Assembly (NCBI GenBank): GCA_946409855.1
Contig: CAMJXZ010000093.1
Span: 1-10,337, forward strand
Reading direction: 5' to 3'
DNA: 10,337 bases
Source of the DNA: an uncultured Clostridia bacterium
GTDB lineage: Bacteria > Bacillota > Clostridia > Christensenellales > Aristaeellaceae
A program made the translations under genes and the position numbers. Numbering within the stretch: the stretch's first letter is position 1; each line of letters opens with the position of its first letter. This document shows positions 7,208 to 10,337 of the stretch, piece by piece. The notes beneath the pieces were generated by a model. The model saw nothing but the letters and a program-made list of their open reading frames with translations. It did not search any database and had not been told where the DNA came from.

Positions 7208-8410
7208 ATGAAAAAAGCATTTCTCCGCGCGCTTTGCTGCGCGCTGATGCTCGCGCTGCTCACGGGCGCGGCGGCGCCGGCCCTGGCGGACAATATCAGC
7301 GACGCCTGGGCGGGCGACCTGTTCCGCGCCGCGAAGGCGGTCAGCGGCCAGATTTTTATTGTCCGGGGCGGAAAGCCGGTGTACGCCTTTTCCTGCGGCT
7401 ACCGGGACGCCCGAAAGACCAAGCCCGCGAACATCGATACCAAATACCTGATCGCCTCCGTGACCAAGATGGTCAGCGCCGTGGGGCTGATGCGGCTGTA
7501 CGACCAGGGCTGGTTCGCGCTGGACGACGCCCTGGGGGACAGCCTGGGCTACCCGGTGGTCAACACCCAATATAAGGACCAGAAGGTGACCGTGCGGCAG
7601 CTGCTGTCCCATACCACGGGGATCAAGAAGGGCAACACCTACAAAGGCAACTGGGCGATCCTCTCCGCGACGAGCAGCGCCTATTACTTCCAGCCCAACA
7701 CGCCGCCGGGCACCAACTACGAATACTCCAACCGCAACGGCGGCCTGATCGGCGCCATGATGGAGGCGATCACCGGCCTTTCCGTCAACACCTATATGAC
7801 GGAAAACCTTTTCGCGCCCCTGGGGATCGACGCGTCCTACAGCGCCGATCTGCTGAAGGATCAGAGCAACATTTCCTATCAGCTGAACATGGACGGGACG
7901 CCGATGGCGTCGGATGAGACCCTGATCAAGCGGGGCAAAAATTACGACGATACCTGCGACCCGCCGAACCATCAGGGCCTGACCATCGGCCGGCTGATCA
8001 TCAGCGCGCCGGATCTGGCGAAGATCGGCGCGATGCTGTGCCAGCGCGGCGAGTGGCAGGGGGATACCATCCTCGCCGCCGACACGGTCCGGCTGATGGA
8101 ACAGGACCAGCGGGAGATTGAGAACAGCTCCGTCAAAACCTACAGTCCCTACGGCCTGTGCCTGGAGCGGGTGCAGGACAGCGCCGGAAATACCTGGTAC
8201 GGCCATCAGGGCATGGCCTACGGCCTGACGTCCGACGTGTTCTACCTGCCGGAGGAGGACATGACGGTGGTGGTGATCGCCAACGGCTACCGCGCGAAAA
8301 AGCAGAACACGCTGGTGACGGTTTTCACGGACGTGATGGAAAAGGCCCTGGCGACCGACTGGGACAGCATGCCGCCCTGCGCCTATCAGTGGGAAACGGA
8401 AGCGGAATAA
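7208..8410 (+). CDS. Secreted serine hydrolase, beta-lactamase/penicillin-binding fold
   Basis: This 400-residue protein belongs to the class C beta-lactamase / DD-peptidase-like serine hydrolases. It begins with a Sec signal peptide: MKK, a hydrophobic run to about residue 22, and a likely cleavage after ALA (25-27). There is no lipobox and no C-terminal membrane segment, so it should be released or held by other means. Active-site motifs are SVTK (nucleophile Ser84, Lys87), YSN (173-175) and the HQG triad (333-335) standing in for KTG. LLSHTTGI (132-139), PPGTNYEYSN (166-175) and SAPDLAKIG (266-274) are also typical. Substrates in this family range from peptidoglycan stem peptides to D-amino peptides and esters, and cannot be told here. 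The ATG follows the acetyltransferase stop by 16 nt, with AAAGGA 9 nt upstream. No separate promoter is visible, so it is probably the last gene of the his transcript. Confidence 0.88.
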   Translation: MKKAFLRALCCALMLALLTGAAAPALADNISDAWAGDLFRAAKAVSGQIFIVRGGKPVYAFSCGYRDARKTKPANIDTKYLIASVTKMVSAVGLMRLYDQGWFALDDALGDSLGYPVVNTQYKDQKVTVRQLLSHTTGIKKGNTYKGNWAILSATSSAYYFQPNTPPGTNYEYSNRNGGLIGAMMEAITGLSVNTYMTENLFAPLGIDASYSADLLKDQSNISYQLNMDGTPMASDETLIKRGKNYDDTCDPPNHQGLTIGRLIISAPDLAKIGAMLCQRGEWQGDTILAADTVRLMEQDQREIENSSVKTYSPYGLCLERVQDSAGNTWYGHQGMAYGLTSDVFYLPEEDMTVVVIANGYRAKKQNTLVTVFTDVMEKALATDWDSMPPCAYQWETEAE

Positions 8411-8415
8411 TTTGG

Positions 8416-8448
8416 GGGGCTGCCGCAAAACACCTGATCGGCAGCCCC
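8416..8448 (+). terminator. Hairpin terminator after the serine hydrolase
   Basis: A perfect 10-bp stem GGGGCTGCCG / CGGCAGCCCC (8416-8425 and 8439-8448) encloses a 13-nt loop and begins 5 nt after the stop codon. The following bases (tcatgctgttctttt) are only moderately T-rich, so on its own it may terminate incompletely. A second hairpin lies just downstream. Confidence 0.7.
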
Positions 8449-8477
8449 TCATGCTGTTCTTTTCCGGCCCTGTGTCC

Positions 8478-8513
8478 GGACGGGCGGCGTCCGCCGTGTC
8501 CCGCCTTGTTTTT
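8478..8513 (+). terminator. Second, tandem terminator-like hairpin
   Basis: CGGGCGGC (8481-8488) pairs with GCCG (8493-8496) and CCCG (8500-8503) around a 4-nt loop, with a 3-nt bulge. Two further G-C pairs (8478-8479 with 8504-8505) are possible across a bulged A. The stem is followed directly by TTGTTTTT (8506-8513). The T-tract doubles as the -35 region of the next promoter. The bulges make it less certain than the first hairpin. Confidence 0.5.
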
Positions 8514-8534
8514 CTGTCCGCTTCCTGATATAAT
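8506..8534 (+). promoter_or_regulatory. Sigma-A/sigma-70-type promoter for the membrane protein-dus unit
   Basis: A perfect TATAAT (8529-8534) is preceded by TGA, giving an extended -10 (TGnTATAAT). A partial -35 box TTGTTT (8506-8511) lies at the ideal 17-nt spacing. Transcription should begin near 8541, giving a leader of about 60 nt before the TTG start at 8602. An extended -10 box tolerates a poor -35, so this is likely a strong promoter. Confidence 0.8.
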
Positions 8535-8541
8535 AAAAACG

Positions 8542-8556
8542 GCATCCGGCGGATGC
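8542..8556 (+). other. Small inverted repeat at the predicted transcript 5' end
   Basis: GCATCC (8542-8547) and GGATGC (8551-8556) form a 6-bp perfect inverted repeat around a GGC loop, starting 8 nt after the -10 box. It could form a 5' hairpin that stabilises the mRNA or act as a small operator overlapping the start site. The sequence alone does not choose between these. Confidence 0.4.
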
Positions 8557-8588
8557 GGTTTGTACCGGTGAAATTTACTTGGACATAC

Positions 8589-8594
8589 GGGAGG
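8589..8594 (+). promoter_or_regulatory. Ribosome binding site fixing a TTG start
   Basis: GGGAGG lies exactly 7 nt before the TTG at 8602, the same spacing as most genes in this window. No ATG or GTG with a comparable site is found at the head of this frame, so the TTG is taken as the start. Confidence 0.75.
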
Positions 8595-8601
8595 CCCGAT
8601 T

Positions 8602-9138
8602 TTGAAGTATCTGCGGCGGCTGGTCTGGTATGGCGTGACCAGGCTGCTGGCTGCCTGCCTGGCGCTGGGGCTCATCATCATGAGCGTGTCCCTGGCCATG
8701 AACGCCAGCAATGTGTATATCATCCTCAAGGACGGGCTCGCCCGGCGCTGCCAGGTGGTGATGCAGGGCGTGGACGAAAAGGAGCTTTCCGTCTATTTTT
8801 CGGAGGGGTGCCTGCGGGCGGACTCCGCGCTGAATGTCGCCCGGGCGGGGAGTTCCCCGTATCAGCTGTATTACGACATCACCGGCTTTGACCACCGCGT
8901 GAACCTGCTGAAGATCTGGGCCTGGCCCTGGGAGACGACCATCCGCACCACCATCGAGGAACGGGTGCCCGCCATTGACGGGCGGCTCAATACCGCGGGG
9001 CGGGAATGGTCGCAGGCCCTGGGGCTGACCGGCGTGCCGCCCAGGTGGCAATCCGGCCGCTATGAGGCGGTGCTGACGCTGGAAAACGGACGCTGGAAAA
9101 TCAAGAACCTGACATTGATCGAGACGCTGAATGATTGA
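8602..9138 (+). CDS. Membrane-anchored protein of unknown function
   Basis: I do not recognise this 178-residue protein. It begins with a short basic stretch (KYLRR, 2-6) followed by one hydrophobic segment at about 13-33, which reads as an uncleaved signal anchor, so the remaining ~145 residues should lie outside the membrane. That part has two cysteines (50 and 70), an aromatic patch IWAWPW (105-110), and a C-terminal strand pair RYEAVLTLENGRWKIKNL (153-170). The strand pair ends like the last strands of small alpha+beta domains such as the NTF2-like fold; this comparison is weak. The start is TTG with a strong GGGAGG site. It is the first gene after a strong promoter and overlaps dus by 8 nt, so the two are co-expressed. 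Codon use looks like its neighbours. It is a credible gene whose role is unknown. Confidence 0.85.
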   Translation: MKYLRRLVWYGVTRLLAACLALGLIIMSVSLAMNASNVYIILKDGLARRCQVVMQGVDEKELSVYFSEGCLRADSALNVARAGSSPYQLYYDITGFDHRVNLLKIWAWPWETTIRTTIEERVPAIDGRLNTAGREWSQALGLTGVPPRWQSGRYEAVLTLENGRWKIKNLTLIETLND

Positions 9139-10114
9139 AATACAGGGATGGAAATGGCCGGAATACCCGCTGTTCCTGGCCCCGATGGCCGGAATCACGG
9201 ATTGGGCGTTCCGCCTTTTGTGCCAGGAGCAGGGCTGCGACGCGGCGACCACCGAGATGATCAGCGCCCAGGGCTTCCTGACCGCCAGAAAACACAACAA
9301 CACCTATCAGCTGCTGGCCAGGCGGGCGCCCTTTGAAAAGCCCCTGCTGGTACAGCTTTTTGGCTGTGACCCCAACTGGATGGGGGAGGCGGCGCGGGTG
9401 CTTTCCTCCTGCGGCCGGTACGCGGGGATCGATATCAACATGGGCTGCCCCGCGAGGAAGGTGACGGGCAGCGGCTCCGGCAGCCGCTTGATGCTGGATG
9501 AAAAGCTGGCCGGTCGGGTCATCGCCGCCTGCGTCCGCGGCTCCCTTCTGCCGGTATCGGTCAAGATGCGGCTGGGATGGGATGAGGAGCACGAAAACGC
9601 CCCCGCCATCGCCCGCATCGCCGAACAGGAGGGCGCGGCTTTCCTGACCGTTCACGGCCGGACGACGAAACAGCAGTACGCGGGGAAGGCGGATTATGAA
9701 AAGATCGCGGCCGTCCGCCGGGCGGTGCGGATCCCGGTGATCGCCAACGGGGACATCGCGGACGGGGCCGGCGCGAGGGAAGCGCTGCGGGTCACCGGCT
9801 GCGCGGGGCTGGCCATCGGCCGGGCGGCCCTGGGGGACCCGTGGGTTTTTGCCCGGGTGCGCGCCGGGCTGAGCGGGAAAAGCTGTGATATGCCCGATCT
9901 TCACGAACGGTTGGCGACGGCCCGGCGCCACGCGACGTACATGCGGGCCGGGCACAACGAACGGACCGCCCTGCTGGAGATGCGCAAGTTCTTCGCCTGG
10001 TACATCCGGGGCGTGTACGGCGCGGCGGAGATCCGCGCGAAGATCACCACCGCCGGCAGCTTTGCGGAAGTGGAAAAGCTATTAACGGAACTGGAAGCAA
10101 AAAACGGAGCGTGA
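9131..10114 (+). CDS. dus: tRNA-dihydrouridine synthase
   Basis: Dus enzymes are FMN- and NADPH-dependent and reduce specific uridines in the tRNA D-loop to dihydrouridine. The 327-residue protein has the N-terminal TIM barrel with APMAGITDWAFR (17-28), VQLFGCD (74-80), DINMGCPARKV (101-111) with catalytic Cys106, VKMRLGW (144-150) with FMN-contacting Lys145, TVHGRT (173-178), NGDI (206-209) and AIGRAALGDPW (228-238). A helical C-terminal tRNA-binding domain follows (about 250-327). The length and motifs resemble the DusB/Dus1 type common in Bacillota, but the subtype is not certain: VTGSGSGSRL (111-120) differs from the usual glycine-rich stretch after the catalytic cysteine. The ATG overlaps the upstream gene by 8 nt and has only a weak ribosome site, suggesting translational coupling. 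Confidence 0.95.
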   Translation: MIEIQGWKWPEYPLFLAPMAGITDWAFRLLCQEQGCDAATTEMISAQGFLTARKHNNTYQLLARRAPFEKPLLVQLFGCDPNWMGEAARVLSSCGRYAGIDINMGCPARKVTGSGSGSRLMLDEKLAGRVIAACVRGSLLPVSVKMRLGWDEEHENAPAIARIAEQEGAAFLTVHGRTTKQQYAGKADYEKIAAVRRAVRIPVIANGDIADGAGAREALRVTGCAGLAIGRAALGDPWVFARVRAGLSGKSCDMPDLHERLATARRHATYMRAGHNERTALLEMRKFFAWYIRGVYGAAEIRAKITTAGSFAEVEKLLTELEAKNGA

Positions 10115-10129
10115 ACCGCTCCGTTTTTT
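10099..10129 (+). terminator. Intrinsic terminator overlapping the dus stop codon
   Basis: AAAAAACGGAGC (10099-10110) and GCTCCGTTTTTT (10118-10129) form a 12-bp perfect inverted repeat around a 7-nt loop, with a six-T tract on the + strand. The dus stop codon TGA (10112-10114) lies in the loop, so the last codons of the gene form the ascending arm. The A-tract/T-tract symmetry means it can also terminate a minus-strand transcript arriving from the right. Confidence 0.9.
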
Positions 10130-10259
10130 GGCGCTCCGGAAAACTTTCTGTATTTATTTTCTGTCCCTGGAGAACTTCCGCAAAACCGGGACGGACGGCG
10201 GAATCGGCCGTTCAGCCCATGCCGCTTATGCACCGGAAAACAGGCGGATGTGTCCGGGG

Positions 10260-10282
10260 CGCCCGGTTTGCCGGGCGTTTTT
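10260..10282 (+). terminator. Second terminator-like hairpin, + orientation
   Basis: CGCCCGG (10260-10266) pairs perfectly with CCGGGCG (10271-10277) across a TTTG loop and is followed directly by TTTTT (10278-10282). This is a canonical intrinsic terminator for the + strand. On the minus strand the hairpin is followed by CCCC, so it should not work in that direction. It lies about 130 nt after the dus terminator with no clear + gene between them. It may be a backup terminator, or the end of a small RNA or leader. Confidence 0.75.
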
Positions 10283-10303
10283 AAAAACAGGAACCGGCGG
10301 GGA

Positions 10304-10337
10304 TCAGCTGTCCATGATGAGGTCGTGCTTGCCGTTC
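10304..10337 (-). CDS. Possible 3' end of a convergent gene (partial)
   Basis: Read on the minus strand, the right edge encodes NGKHDLIMDS followed by TGA (complement of 10304-10306). Every codon ends in G or C, matching codon use elsewhere in the window, and the symmetric terminator at 10099-10129 would suit a convergent gene. Ten codons are too few to identify a product, and an open run this short can arise by chance. A + strand start at 10314 (MMRSCLPF) is the rival reading. Confidence 0.3.
   Translation of the reverse strand, partial: NGKHDLIMDS

Noticed and set aside
7178..8545. 455-residue open frame on the minus strand opposite the serine hydrolase
   Set aside because: It is antisense to a well-supported secreted hydrolase, spans the hairpins after it, and its composition (rich in His, Arg, Gly, Val) is typical of an antisense shadow.
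8411..8601. Riboswitch or T-box in the leader before the unknown protein
   Set aside because: The predicted leader is only about 60 nt, with one small hairpin; no T-box, SAM, glycine, lysine or cobalamin motif could be recognised.
9901..10233. 110-residue minus-strand open frame over the end of dus
   Set aside because: It is antisense to the conserved dus C-terminus, crosses the terminator palindrome, and shows no family features.
10219..10284. 21-codon + strand open frame between the two right-hand terminators
   Set aside because: It has no ribosome binding site, runs through the terminator hairpin, and is short enough to occur by chance.
1..10337. CRISPR arrays, insertion sequences, tRNA genes, attachment sites, defence or toxin-antitoxin systems
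   Set aside because: I looked on both strands and saw no regularly spaced repeats, transposase motifs, tRNA-like cloverleaf or other mobile-element signs; the window reads as ordinary chromosome.

Overview
The window is a stretch of a high-GC bacterial chromosome with every confident gene on the + strand. The best guess is a Bacillota (Clostridia-type) genome. The reasons are a short-form HisG, a one-domain HisB combined with a PHP-type histidinol phosphatase, a HisI-HisE fusion, strong AGGAGG-like ribosome binding sites about 7 nt before most starts, and use of GTG and TTG starts. The genus cannot be told from this sequence.

Positions 1-6691 hold most of a histidine biosynthesis operon in the order hisG (3' end only), hisD, hisC, hisB, hisH, hisA, hisF, hisIE and a PHP-family histidinol-phosphate phosphatase. 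Within the window this supplies every step from PR-ATP to histidine; only the start of hisG, its expected partner hisZ and the operon promoter lie upstream. Nearly all junctions overlap (ATGA, GTGA, TGATG or 7 nt), so the genes are probably translated in a coupled way. All the catalytic residues I could check are present.

Positions 6688-8410 look like an accessory tail on the same transcript. A GNAT acetyltransferase is coupled to the phosphatase by a GTGA overlap, and 16 nt later comes a secreted serine hydrolase of the beta-lactamase/penicillin-binding fold. No terminator or obvious promoter separates them from the his genes. Two hairpins at 8416-8513 then close the unit.

Positions 8506-10129 are a second transcription unit. 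It has a strong promoter with an extended -10 box, a short leader with a small hairpin at its predicted 5' end, an unrecognised 178-residue membrane-anchored protein with a TTG start, and a tRNA-dihydrouridine synthase overlapping it by 8 nt. A strong, potentially bidirectional terminator overlaps the stop codon of the synthase gene.

Positions 10130-10337 contain no convincing complete gene. They hold a second terminator-like hairpin oriented on the + strand (10260-10282) and, at the very edge, what may be the last ten codons of a convergent minus-strand gene.

Most of the window is ordinary, well-conserved housekeeping sequence. The items worth a second look are the GNAT/serine-hydrolase tail on the his operon, the unknown membrane protein coupled to dus, and the unexplained terminator near the right edge.
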